64,000 nt of DNA from UBA9554 sp038205135 (GTDB lineage Bacteria; Pseudomonadota; Alphaproteobacteria; Rhodobacterales; Rhodobacteraceae): the NCBI GenBank assembly GCA_038205135.1, contig JBBRCF010000002.1, positions 9,132 through 73,131 of the forward strand, given 5' to 3'. This document shows positions 44,162 to 52,048 of this stretch, in pieces. The notes under the pieces were generated by a model. That model searched no databases, had not been told where the DNA came from, and saw nothing but the letters and a program-made list of their open reading frames with translations. Within the stretch, counting starts at the first letter, position 1, and every line of letters starts with the position of its first letter. The position numbers were made by a program, and so were the translations under genes.

Positions 44162-44620
44162 ATGACAGCCACCAAAACACTCGCAATACTGGCATTTTTG
44201 CTGGCCGCAGCTCCTTCCGCCGGGGTCGCCGAAGATGTCCCCGTCCAGACGGTCATCATAGTTGTCACTCCGGCCGATCCAGTCGATTTGACAGAATTCC
44301 TCTGGACAAAACGCCCCATCGTGGTGTTCGCCGACACCCCCGCCGACCCGCGTTTCGAACAACAGATGCAGTTTTTGCAGGCCGATCCCGATGCGTTGTC
44401 CCGGCGTGACATCGTTGTACTGACCGACACGGACCCGGCTGCGAAGGGGCCATTGCGGCTGGCCCTGCGCCCGCGCGGATTTGGATTGGTGCTGATCGAC
44501 AAGGACGGCGAGGTCAAACTGCGCAAACCGCTGCCGTCGTCCACCCGCGAAATCACCCGGTCGATCGACAAATGGCCCAGCCGGTTACAGGAAATCCGCG
44601 ACGGACTGGGCAAGAAATAG
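44162..44620 (+). CDS. DUF4174 periplasmic protein
   Basis: 152 residues: signal peptide (MTATKTLAILAFLLAAAPSAG), then a thioredoxin-like DUF4174 domain (LTEFLWTKRPIVVFADTPADPRFEQQMQFL ... FGLVLIDKDGEVKLRKP). No CxxC, so not a disulfide reductase. GGAAGGGAG lies 6 nt before the ATG. An intrinsic terminator follows. Confidence 0.85.
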   Translation: MTATKTLAILAFLLAAAPSAGVAEDVPVQTVIIVVTPADPVDLTEFLWTKRPIVVFADTPADPRFEQQMQFLQADPDALSRRDIVVLTDTDPAAKGPLRLALRPRGFGLVLIDKDGEVKLRKPLPSSTREITRSIDKWPSRLQEIRDGLGKK

Positions 44621-44623
44621 CCG

Positions 44624-44648
44624 CGCGCGGCAATCGCGCGTGTCTTTT
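44624..44648 (+). terminator. Intrinsic terminator after the DUF4174 gene
   Basis: CGCGCG-GCAAT-CGCGCG (44624-44640) followed by TGTCTTTT. Stops the plus-strand transcript before the convergent pccA gene. Confidence 0.6.
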
Positions 44649-44680
44649 CCTGCCATGTCCCGACCCGCCGCAGCATCACC

Positions 44681-46726
44681 TTACTCGAACTCGATGATCA
44701 CGGCATCCACGGCCAGACTGTCGCCGGGTTTTGCCTTGATGGCCTTGACGCGCGCCTTGCGTTCGGCGCGCAGGATGTTTTCCATCTTCATCGCCTCGAC
44801 GGTGCACAGGGCCTGACCATCCTGCACCTCGTCGCCCTCGGCCACGTACATCTTCACCACCAGCCCCGGCATCGGGCACAACAGGTATTTCGACATGTCG
44901 GCGGGCACTTTTTCCGGCATCAGGCGGGCCAGTTCGGCCTGACGCGGGGTGCGCACATGCACCTTCAGGTCGGCCCCCCGGGTGCGGATGCGGAACCCGC
45001 CGGAAATCTTCGCGGATTTCAGCACCAAAGGCGTGCCGTCCACCAGCAGCTTGGCCAGCGGTTGCCCCGGCACCCAATCCGAGGTGACGCGCAACGTCGC
45101 ACCGTTCACAAAATGGATCGTCGCGCCATCGTGATCTGCGGCGATTTTCAGCGCGAATTCCGCGCCTTGCAGCGACACAATCCAATCATCGCCGACCCGG
45201 CGTTCATGGTTGTCCATTCGTCCCGACACCCGCGTGCGGCGAATTTCACCCACCCGGTGCATCGCGGCGCAGGCGGCGGCGATGCGGTGCAGCTGATTTT
45301 CGGGCAGGGTCGCGCCCTGAAATCCGTCGGGGTATTCCTCGGCGATGAACGCCGTCGTGATATCGCCGGCCACAAAACGCGGATGGTCCATCACGGCAGC
45401 GACGAACGGCAGGTTGTGCCCGATGCCCTCGACCTCGAATGTGTCCAGTGCCAGCCGCATTTCCGCGATGGCCTCGGCCCGCGTCGGGCCCCAGGTGCAC
45501 AGTTTGGCGATCATCGGATCGTAATACATGCTGATCTCGCCGCCCTCGAACACGCCGGTGTCGTTGCGGACCGCCCGCTCGCCGCGCGCCGCTTCACCAT
45601 GCCAGGTGCCCGCGTCCGCCATCGGCCCCGCCATCACCTCGACCGGGGGGCGATAACGCGTCAGCCGGCCGATCGACGGCAGGAACCCGCGATAGGGGTC
45701 TTCGGCATACAGCCGGTTTTCGATCGCCCAGCCGGTGATTTTCAGGTCATCCTGCGCGAAGGGCAGTTTTTCCCCCGCTGCGACCCGGATCATCTGTTCC
45801 ACCAGATCGATTCCGGTGATCAGTTCGGTCACCGGGTGTTCCACCTGCAACCGGGTGTTCATTTCGAGGAAATAGAAGTTGCGATTGCCGTCCACGATGA
45901 ATTCCACCGTGCCGGCCGACGCGTAACCCACCGCCTTGGCCAGCGCGACCGACTGTTCGCCCATCGCCTTGCGGGTTTCCGGGTCCAGAAACGGCGAGGG
46001 CGCTTCCTCGACCACCTTCTGGTTGCGGCGCTGGATCGAACATTCGCGTTCATGCAGGTAGACCGCATTGCCATGCAGGTCGGCCAGCACCTGAATTTCG
46101 ATATGGCGCGGCTGCGTCACGAATTTCTCGATAAAGATGCGGTCATCGCCGAAACTGTTCGCCGCTTCATTCTTCGACGATTCAAACCCTTCGCGCGCTT
46201 CCTGCGGGTTCCACGCGATGCGCATGCCTTTGCCGCCGCCGCCGGCCGACGCCTTGATCATCACCGGATAACCGATCTGGTCGGAAATCGTCGCCGCCTC
46301 TTCGGCGTCCGCGATCAGGCCCATGTAACCGGGCACAGTGCTGACGCCCGCGGCCTGCGCGATCTTTTTCGAGGTGATCTTGTCGCCCATCGCCTCGATC
46401 GCCTTTACAGGCGGGCCGATAAAGGCGACGCCCGCCGCCTCCAGCGTTGCCGCAAAGCGCGGGTTTTCCGACAGAAAGCCGTAACCGGGGTGCACGGCTT
46501 CGGCACCGGACGCCTTGATCGCCCCCATGATCCGGTCGATCACGATATAGGACTGGTTCGCGGGGGGCGGGCCGATGTGGATGGCCTCGTCGGCCATCGC
46601 GACATGCAGTGCGCCGCGGTCTGCGTCGGAATAGACCGCCACCGTCTGAATGCCCATCTTGCGCGCGGTCTTGATGACGCGGCAGGCAATTTCGCCGCGG
46701 TTGGCGATCAGGATCTTCTTGAACAT
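44681..46726 (-). CDS. pccA: Propionyl-CoA carboxylase biotin-containing subunit
   Basis: 681 residues from the ATG at 46726 (GAAGGGA upstream; an ATG one codon earlier is possible). Order: biotin carboxylase domain (MFKKILIANRGEIACRVI; ATP loop ASAGGGGKGMRIAW; ERECSIQRRNQKVVEE; EMNTRLQVEHPVTE), a BT linker domain, and biotinyl domain with EAMKMEN at the C-terminus. With PccB it makes methylmalonyl-CoA from propionyl-CoA. pccB, pccA and mcm are on the same strand but separated by other genes. Confidence 0.96.
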   Translation of the reverse strand: MFKKILIANRGEIACRVIKTARKMGIQTVAVYSDADRGALHVAMADEAIHIGPPPANQSYIVIDRIMGAIKASGAEAVHPGYGFLSENPRFAATLEAAGVAFIGPPVKAIEAMGDKITSKKIAQAAGVSTVPGYMGLIADAEEAATISDQIGYPVMIKASAGGGGKGMRIAWNPQEAREGFESSKNEAANSFGDDRIFIEKFVTQPRHIEIQVLADLHGNAVYLHERECSIQRRNQKVVEEAPSPFLDPETRKAMGEQSVALAKAVGYASAGTVEFIVDGNRNFYFLEMNTRLQVEHPVTELITGIDLVEQMIRVAAGEKLPFAQDDLKITGWAIENRLYAEDPYRGFLPSIGRLTRYRPPVEVMAGPMADAGTWHGEAARGERAVRNDTGVFEGGEISMYYDPMIAKLCTWGPTRAEAIAEMRLALDTFEVEGIGHNLPFVAAVMDHPRFVAGDITTAFIAEEYPDGFQGATLPENQLHRIAAACAAMHRVGEIRRTRVSGRMDNHERRVGDDWIVSLQGAEFALKIAADHDGATIHFVNGATLRVTSDWVPGQPLAKLLVDGTPLVLKSAKISGGFRIRTRGADLKVHVRTPRQAELARLMPEKVPADMSKYLLCPMPGLVVKMYVAEGDEVQDGQALCTVEAMKMENILRAERKARVKAIKAKPGDSLAVDAVIIEFE

Positions 46727-46790
46727 CATCGGTCCCTTCGAGTTCTCAGGCATGGCCGGTTTTCAGGCGTTTTCGAAATTGGAGTCTGGG

Positions 46791-46898
46791 GCGTTTTCTG
46801 GGGCGTTTTCTGGGGCGTTTTCTGGCGCGTTTTCTGGGGCGTTTTCTGGCGCGTTTTCTGGCGCGTTTTCTGGCGCGTTTTCTGCGGCATTTTCCGGG
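46791..46898. repeat. Nine 12-bp units (GCGTTTTCTGGG/GC) upstream of pccA
   Basis: Units start every 12 bp from 46791 to 46887; the first seven are GCGTTTTCTGG(G/C), the last two drift. They lie 65 bp before the pccA start and after the terminator of the small lipoprotein gene, i.e. in the pccA leader region. The longest array of its type here; copy number is likely variable between strains. Confidence 0.92.
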
Positions 46899-46940
46899 CC
46901 ACGCGGCCGCAGCGCCACCAAACGGCCTGACACGGCAAGC

Positions 46941-46975
46941 CAAAAGCCACCCGCGCGATCAGCGCAGGTGGCTTT
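46941..46975 (-). terminator. Intrinsic terminator of the small lipoprotein gene
   Basis: On the minus strand AAAGCCACC (46975-46967 as complement) pairs with GGTGGCTTT (46951-46943) over a 15-nt loop, with TTTT at the end. It begins 28 bp after the stop of the lipoprotein gene at 47004. Confidence 0.65.
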
Positions 46976-47003
46976 GATGTTGGTCAGCAGATCGCTGGAC
47001 GCG

Positions 47004-47207
47004 TCAGCAGCGCGACGGATAGGTCCGGCAATAAGCCACGTTGGCCGCGGCGCCGACCGCGGCGGTTGCCAGCGGATTGGTGTCCAGCACAACGGCGGTT
47101 GCAACGCCTGCGCCAGCGCCAAGCAGGCCCTGTTCCGCGAGCGTGTCGCCACAGCCCGCCAATCCGACCGTGCACAGGGCAACAGCCATCCATTTTGTGT
47201 AACGCAT
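47004..47207 (-). CDS. Small lipoprotein with glycine-zipper-like segment
   Basis: 67 residues: lipobox signal (MRYTKWMAVALCTVGLAGC), then LLGAGAGVATAVVLDTNPLATAAVGAAANVAYC, a Gly/Ala-rich segment like the glycine zipper of small outer-membrane lipoproteins, and a Cys near the C-terminus (CRTYPSRC). GAGAGG lies before the ATG. Function unknown. Own terminator downstream. Confidence 0.82.
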   Translation of the reverse strand: MRYTKWMAVALCTVGLAGCGDTLAEQGLLGAGAGVATAVVLDTNPLATAAVGAAANVAYCRTYPSRC

Positions 47208-47337
47208 GTCGCGACGCCTCTCGATGTTGATTTTGTTGACGTCGACGATGGCATATCCTTGCGCCTGCGCAAGACCGTTTTCGTCAGGTCAGCGGGGGAC
47301 CGCGCATGGCAACCGCCGCCGATGGGTTGCGACAGCA

Positions 47338-47820
47338 TCATGCCGGTTCCCCGTCATCATCATAATCGTCCGCATCTTCATCGTCATAGGTGTCGTCGTC
47401 TTCATCCGCATCATCGTCGTCCGCACCGTCATCGTCGCCGTCTGCGTCCCAATCGTGATCCCCCGCCGCCGCATCGGTGGCAAAGATCGCCGGGAAATTC
47501 GCCCGCACCAGTTTTTCATCGATCACCAGCAGCGCGTCATAGCTTTTGGGGTCGAACGGGTCGGTGGCGGGCCTGACCTCGCGCCCGAACAGAAACGACA
47601 GCCGCCCGGCATCCAGATTGCCGCGTTCAAAGGGCTCGGTGCCGAAATAGTCCCACAATGCCGCCATGAACGAAGCATCCGCCATGCGGTCAACGTGCTT
47701 GCGGTCCTTGTAGCGTTCCCGTTTGACCAGCGGCGTCACGCCTTTTGAGTTGGCGCGGCGGATCACGAACTGGAAATCGGTACTGGGCATCCGCCCGGGA
47801 AAGCCGCGATGTTTCAGCAT
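47338..47820 (-). CDS. Conserved hypothetical protein with long acidic C-terminus
   Basis: 160 residues. The N-terminal 110 residues (MLKHRGFPGRMPSTDFQFVIRRANSKGVTPLVKRERYKDRKHVDRM, then MAALWDYFGTEPFERGNLDAGRLSFLFG and DPKSYDALLVIDEKLVRANFPAIF) look globular and are familiar from Rhodobacterales genomes beside pcc genes. The last 45 are mostly Asp (GDHDWDADGDDDGADDDDAD...), possibly a Ca- or nucleic-acid-mimicking tail. Function unknown. Confidence 0.72.
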   Translation of the reverse strand: MLKHRGFPGRMPSTDFQFVIRRANSKGVTPLVKRERYKDRKHVDRMADASFMAALWDYFGTEPFERGNLDAGRLSFLFGREVRPATDPFDPKSYDALLVIDEKLVRANFPAIFATDAAAGDHDWDADGDDDGADDDDADEDDDTYDDEDADDYDDDGEPA

Positions 47821-47934
47821 GGCTGCACCGCGTCTGTCCGGATCTGCGCAAATAGGGTCTGCGCGATCCCGTGTGTCGGGGCGGCCGCAAACGCCCGCCC
47901 CGCTGTCATCCCGGCCGGAAATCCGGCCCGAGCG

Positions 47935-48081
47935 TTACTTGAACTTGCCGGTATAGGACTGTTCGACCGAGATGGGTTCGGGTTGAACCACAACGAATTC
48001 TTCCTGCGGGGCGCGGTTGCCACATGCGGCGACGACCACGACGAGGCAGAGCGCGAGCACGCCCTTGACACTGTTCGACAT
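47935..48081 (-). CDS. Very small lipoprotein (48 residues)
   Basis: MSNSVKGVLALCLVVVVAACG gives a complete lipoprotein signal with lipobox VAAC; the mature part is only 29 residues (NRAPQEEFVVVQPEPISVEQ...). AGGAG lies 6 nt before the ATG at 48081. Such peptides near pcc genes in this family are usually annotated as hypothetical. Between it and the next gene (48082-48295) I see nothing. Confidence 0.72.
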   Translation of the reverse strand: MSNSVKGVLALCLVVVVAACGNRAPQEEFVVVQPEPISVEQSYTGKFK

Positions 48082-48295
48082 AAGTTTCTCCTGTCTCTTT
48101 GCGAGTTGAGGGCGCCGGACACGGCCCGGACACCCCGGTCTTTCGTAGGTGCGGCTGCGATGTTGCAACCGCCGGTCAGGATACCAGTTTTCCCACGCTC
48201 CGCGAACCCGACGCCGCTGCAAACTGCCGGCAAACGCAAGACCGCATCTTCTTTGCAACAGCTTGAAGAATACCCCGCAACATATTGTGGACGCA

Positions 48296-49015
48296 TCAGA
48301 ACACCTCCCAGATGCAGCGGTCGCCCTCGGGGCGGAAAACCTCGAAATACTGCGTGACCTCGGGCGTGCTTTCGCCAAACGGGATCGGCGCGGAGGCAAT
48401 CGAAATGATGACCTGCGCGACAGGCTGGCCTGCCTTGGCCAGTCGGGGCAGCGCAAGTTTTTCGCACAACCACGGAAAATCCGGCTCGACGCGCGCGAAA
48501 CCCACTGTGGTCAGATCAGGGGCCACCAGCCGGAACCGTGCCAATGACGCGCCTTCGGCTTGCAGTTCGATCAGCACCTCCTGCAACAGCAGCGACAGGC
48601 CGGACGGTGAACCCGACACCGGTTCAGGCGCCACGTCCTGCGCCAGCGCGGCGTGTGGCAACAGCGCCAGAACCAGCAGACCCGCCCAGCCCCGCCAGCG
48701 CGCCTGATGCGCCGGGTCGGCCAGCAGCGCCGTCAACCGCGCCACCGTCGCGCCGCGCGGCCACGGCGCGTCGATCTGTCCGCCCGCCGTCACCGACGCC
48801 GCATCGCCCGCCGCAACCACGCGGACCATAGGTGAAAACCCCCGCAAATCGCGCAACACCCGCCACATGTCTTGCCGGATCGCCCGTGCCAGACGCCGCC
48901 CGGCGCGGGCCGGCACGGTCGCCGTCACGGTCAGGTCCATGCGACACGGCAGCCGCCGCGCATGCACCCATGCGCCGCCGCCTTCGTCCCGTTCGATCCA
49001 GCCATCCCGGGTCAC
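48296..49015 (-). CDS. Apparent in-frame fusion: conserved cytosolic protein + secreted DUF6497-like protein
   Basis: 239 residues. The first about 108 (MTRDGWIERDEGGGAWVHARR ... RLTALLADPAHQARW) look like a free-standing conserved Rhodobacterales protein found beside pccB, which would normally end there. The rest starts with a signal-peptide-like GWAGLLVLALLPHAALAQ and continues as a DUF6497-type periplasmic domain (LLLQEVLIELQAEGASLARFRLVAPDL ... CEKLALPRLAKAGQPVAQVIISIASAPIPFG). No ATG precedes the second part; a TTG (at ...LTALLA) is the nearest start. Either a true fusion or two overlapping genes with a rare start. Confidence 0.65.
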   Translation of the reverse strand: MTRDGWIERDEGGGAWVHARRLPCRMDLTVTATVPARAGRRLARAIRQDMWRVLRDLRGFSPMVRVVAAGDAASVTAGGQIDAPWPRGATVARLTALLADPAHQARWRGWAGLLVLALLPHAALAQDVAPEPVSGSPSGLSLLLQEVLIELQAEGASLARFRLVAPDLTTVGFARVEPDFPWLCEKLALPRLAKAGQPVAQVIISIASAPIPFGESTPEVTQYFEVFRPEGDRCIWEVF

Positions 49016-49085
49016 CGCGTCTTCCTTTATCCTGCCTGAAACATCCCGCGGGGCACCACCCCGGCGGGGCCGCGCCGCCCCATTG

Positions 49086-50612
49086 TCATAGCGGGATATT
49101 ATCGTGCTTTTTCCATGGGTTCGTCAGTTTTTTGCCGCGCAGGCTGGCAAACGCCCGCGCCACGCGTCGCCGGGTTGACCGCGGCTGGATCACCTCGTCG
49201 ATGAATCCGCGCTCGGCGGCCACAAACGGATTGGCAAACCGATCCTCGTATTCCTTGGCCAGCCGCGCGATATCTTCGGGCGATTTGCCGCGATGGATGA
49301 TTTCGGTCGCGCCCTTTGCCCCCATCACCGCGATTTCCGCGGTTGGCCAGGCGTAATTGATGTCGCCGCGCAGGTGTTTCGACGACATCACCACATAGGC
49401 CCCGCCATAGGCCTTGCGGGTGATCAGCGTCACCTTGGGCACCGTGGCCTCGGCATAGGCGAACAGCAGTTTCGCGCCATGCTTGATGACGCCGTCATAT
49501 TCCTGCTTGGTCCCAGGCAGGAACCCCGGCACATCCACCAACGTCAGGATCGGGATTTCGAACGCATCGCAGAACCGCACGAACCGCGCCGCCTTGCGCG
49601 CGCTGTCGATGTCCAGCACGCCGGCCAACACCATTGGCTGGTTCGCCACCACGCCCACGGTCTGACCTTCCAGCCGGATGAAGCCGGTGATGATGTTGCG
49701 GGCGAAATCGGTCTGGATCTCGTAGAAATCGCCCTCGTCCGCGACCTTCAGGATCAGTTCCTTCATGTCATAGGGTTGGTTGGGGTTTTCCGGGATCAGG
49801 GTGTCAAGGCTGGGCTCGATCCGGTCGGGCGCATCAAAGAACGGCCGCACGGGCGGCTTTTCGCGGTTGTTGGCGGGCAGAAAATCCACCAGCCGGCGTA
49901 CTTCGGCCATCGCCTCGACGTCGTTCTCGAACGCACCGTCCGCCACGGATGATTTGCGGGTATGCGTCGTCGCACCTCCCAGTTCCTCGGCGGTCACGAT
50001 TTCATTCGTGACGGTTTTCACCACATCGGGGCCGGTGACGAACATGTAGGAGCTGTCCTTCACCATGAAGATGAAGTCGGTCATCGCCGGCGAATAGACC
50101 GCGCCACCCGCGCAGGGGCCCATGATCACGCTGATCTGCGGCACCACGCCGGACGCCATCACGTTGCGCTGGAACACCTCGCCATAACCCGCAAGGCTGT
50201 CGACGCCCTCTTGGATGCGCGCGCCGCCCGAGTCGTTCAACCCGATCACCGGCGCCCCGTTCCGGATCGCCATGTCCATGATCTTGCAGATCTTTGCCGC
50301 GTGGGTTTCCGACACCGATCCGCCCAGCACGGTGAAATCCTGACTGAACACATAGACCTGACGGCCGTTGATCGTGCCCCAGCCGGTCACAACCCCATCG
50401 CCTGCGGGCCGCTGGTCCTGCATGCCGAATTCGATGCAGCGATGGGCAACGAACATGTCGAATTCCTCGAACGACCCTTCGTCCAGCAACAGGTCGATGC
50501 GTTCGCGCGCCGTTAGCTTGCCCTTGGCATGCTGGGCCGCGATCCGCGCCTCGCCACCACCCAAACGGGCCGTAGCCCGCCGCGATGCGAGTTCGTGGAG
50601 GATGTCTTTCAT
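49086..50612 (-). CDS. pccB: Propionyl-CoA carboxylase carboxyltransferase subunit
   Basis: 508-residue carboxyltransferase (crotonase-like double domain): MKDILHELASRRATARLGGGEARIAAQHAKGKLTARERIDLLLDEGSFEEFDMF, GGSVSETHAAKICKIMD, GLNDSGGARIQEG and the acyl-CoA pocket GPCAGGAVYSPAMTDF, then FVDVPGFLPGTKQEY with the oxyanion GG. AAAGGGG lies before the ATG. TTTGCAAA-type sites lie in the upstream gap, probably for the PccR-like regulator at 52049. Confidence 0.96.
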   Translation of the reverse strand: MKDILHELASRRATARLGGGEARIAAQHAKGKLTARERIDLLLDEGSFEEFDMFVAHRCIEFGMQDQRPAGDGVVTGWGTINGRQVYVFSQDFTVLGGSVSETHAAKICKIMDMAIRNGAPVIGLNDSGGARIQEGVDSLAGYGEVFQRNVMASGVVPQISVIMGPCAGGAVYSPAMTDFIFMVKDSSYMFVTGPDVVKTVTNEIVTAEELGGATTHTRKSSVADGAFENDVEAMAEVRRLVDFLPANNREKPPVRPFFDAPDRIEPSLDTLIPENPNQPYDMKELILKVADEGDFYEIQTDFARNIITGFIRLEGQTVGVVANQPMVLAGVLDIDSARKAARFVRFCDAFEIPILTLVDVPGFLPGTKQEYDGVIKHGAKLLFAYAEATVPKVTLITRKAYGGAYVVMSSKHLRGDINYAWPTAEIAVMGAKGATEIIHRGKSPEDIARLAKEYEDRFANPFVAAERGFIDEVIQPRSTRRRVARAFASLRGKKLTNPWKKHDNIPL

Positions 50613-50680
50613 GGCTGTCCCCTTTGCGTTTCATCCCCTATACGCGCGCCGGTGCGGCGGTCAAAGCAGAATTGCGCTAA

Positions 50681-50731
50681 TTTGCAAAGCCTTGAAAAGA
50701 CCGGCTTCGCTAATCGCAAATCTTGCAAATT
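50681..50731. promoter_or_regulatory. TTTGCAAA-type sites between pccB and the Bcr/CflA gene
   Basis: TTTGCAAA (50681-50688), TCGCAAAT (50714-50721) and CTTGCAAATT (50722-50731) lie in the 170-bp divergent gap. PccR of Rhodobacter sphaeroides, an ScfR-family regulator of pccB, binds TTTGCAAA repeats as far as I recall; the regulator gene is 1.3 kb away. Confidence 0.7.
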
Positions 50732-50782
50732 TTGGTCCGCCCCGCATGGACCTTGGCGCTGGGTCCGCCTACCCATGACTCC

Positions 50783-51988
50783 ATGACAAAACCCGAATTG
50801 ATGAACCGCAGCACCCCGCCCACACTGGCGACGCTGATCCTGGTTGCCGGGACGTCCGCGCTGGCTACCAACATCTTTCTGCCGTCGCTGCCCGGCATGG
50901 CGCTGGATTTCAGGGTGGACTACAGCGTCATGCAACTGGCCGTTTCGGTCTATCTGCTGATGAGCGCGGTGTTGCAGACCATCATCGGGCCGATGGCAGA
51001 CCGGTTCGGCCGCCGCCCGGTCATGTTGTGGGGCTTGGGGATATTTTGCGTCGCGACGCTGGGCTGCATCCTTGCGCCAAATGCGGTGGTTTTTCTGCTG
51101 TTCCGCATGGCACAGGCCACGGTCGCCGTTGCGATGGTGCTGACCCGGGCCATCGTGCGCGACATCCACCCGCAGGACCGTGCGGCGGCGATGCTGGGAT
51201 ACATCACCATGGGCATGTCGGTGGTGCCGATGATCAGCCCGACCATCGGCGGATTGCTGGAAGAAACCTATGGCTGGCGCGCAAATTTCTGGTTCCTGCT
51301 GGTCTGTGGTCTGGCAATTCTGGCGCTGATCTGGGCCGATCAGGGTGAAACCCATGCGCCATCGCAGAATTCGCTGTTACGGCAGTTTGCCGAATACCCC
51401 GAATTGCTGCGCAGCCCGCGGTTCTGGGGCTATTCGCTGGCATCGGCTTTCGGGGCCGGCGCGTTCTTTGCCTATCTGGGCGGCGCACCTTATGTGGGCA
51501 TGCAGCTGTTCGGCCTGACGCCATCGCAGCTTGGCCTATATTTCGCAGCGCCTTCGGTGGGGTATTTCTTTGGCAACTGGGCGTCGGGGCAATTCAGCGT
51601 CCGCATCGGTGCCAACCGCATGGTGCTGGCCGGCGCGATTGCCACCATTCTGGGCGCGCTGGCGTCCTGGGTGATCTCTGTCACCGGGCACGCCTCGGCT
51701 TTCGCGTTCTTTGGTGCGATGACGGCAATCGGCATCGGCAACGGGCTGACGCTGCCCAATGCGACGGCCGGCATGCTGTCGGTCCGGCCGCATCTGGCGG
51801 GCACGGCATCGGGGCTGGGCGGTGCGATGATGCTGGGCGGCGGCGCCGCCCTGTCGGCTCTGGCGGGCATGGTACTGGTGCCGGGCGGCAGCGAACGGCC
51901 CTTGACCCTGATCATGCTGGGCTGTGGGGTCTGTTCGGCGCTGGCGGTGCTGTGGGTGATCCGGCGGCAACGGCAACTGGGTCTGTAA
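50783..51988 (+). CDS. Bcr/CflA-family MFS drug-efflux transporter
   Basis: 401 residues, 12 helices. Starts MTKPELMNRSTPPTLATLILVAGTSALATNIFLPSLPGMA (Bcr/CflA N-terminus); MFS motif GPMADRFGRRPVMLWG and RAIVRDIHPQDRAAAMLGY. Sandwiched between pccB (divergent) and the PccR-like regulator, so it may be controlled by the latter; whether it exports organic acids rather than drugs is unknown. Confidence 0.88.
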   Translation: MTKPELMNRSTPPTLATLILVAGTSALATNIFLPSLPGMALDFRVDYSVMQLAVSVYLLMSAVLQTIIGPMADRFGRRPVMLWGLGIFCVATLGCILAPNAVVFLLFRMAQATVAVAMVLTRAIVRDIHPQDRAAAMLGYITMGMSVVPMISPTIGGLLEETYGWRANFWFLLVCGLAILALIWADQGETHAPSQNSLLRQFAEYPELLRSPRFWGYSLASAFGAGAFFAYLGGAPYVGMQLFGLTPSQLGLYFAAPSVGYFFGNWASGQFSVRIGANRMVLAGAIATILGALASWVISVTGHASAFAFFGAMTAIGIGNGLTLPNATAGMLSVRPHLAGTASGLGGAMMLGGGAALSALAGMVLVPGGSERPLTLIMLGCGVCSALAVLWVIRRQRQLGL

Positions 51989-52005
51989 CCCCTTGTCTGC
52001 TCTGA

Positions 52006-52035
52006 TTTGCAAACCTAGGCTGGCGATATTGCAAA
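52006..52035 (+). promoter_or_regulatory. TTTGCAAA and ATTGCAAA in front of the PccR-like gene
   Basis: TTTGCAAA (52006-52013) and ATTGCAAA (52028-52035), 22 bp apart, end 13 bp before the regulator's ATG. Suggests autoregulation via the same motif seen before pccB. Confidence 0.65.
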
Positions 52036-52048
52036 GCGGGGCGCGCAG

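Noticed and set aside
44005..44679. N-terminal extension of the sulfotransferase-like protein
   Set aside because: The upstream open frame overlaps the opposite-strand DUF4174 gene and lacks family features; the P-loop begins right after 44004.
46763..47341. 192-codon minus-strand frame with PENA repeats
   Set aside because: It is produced by the 12-bp array and the shadow of the small lipoprotein gene, which has its own signal peptide and terminator in another frame.
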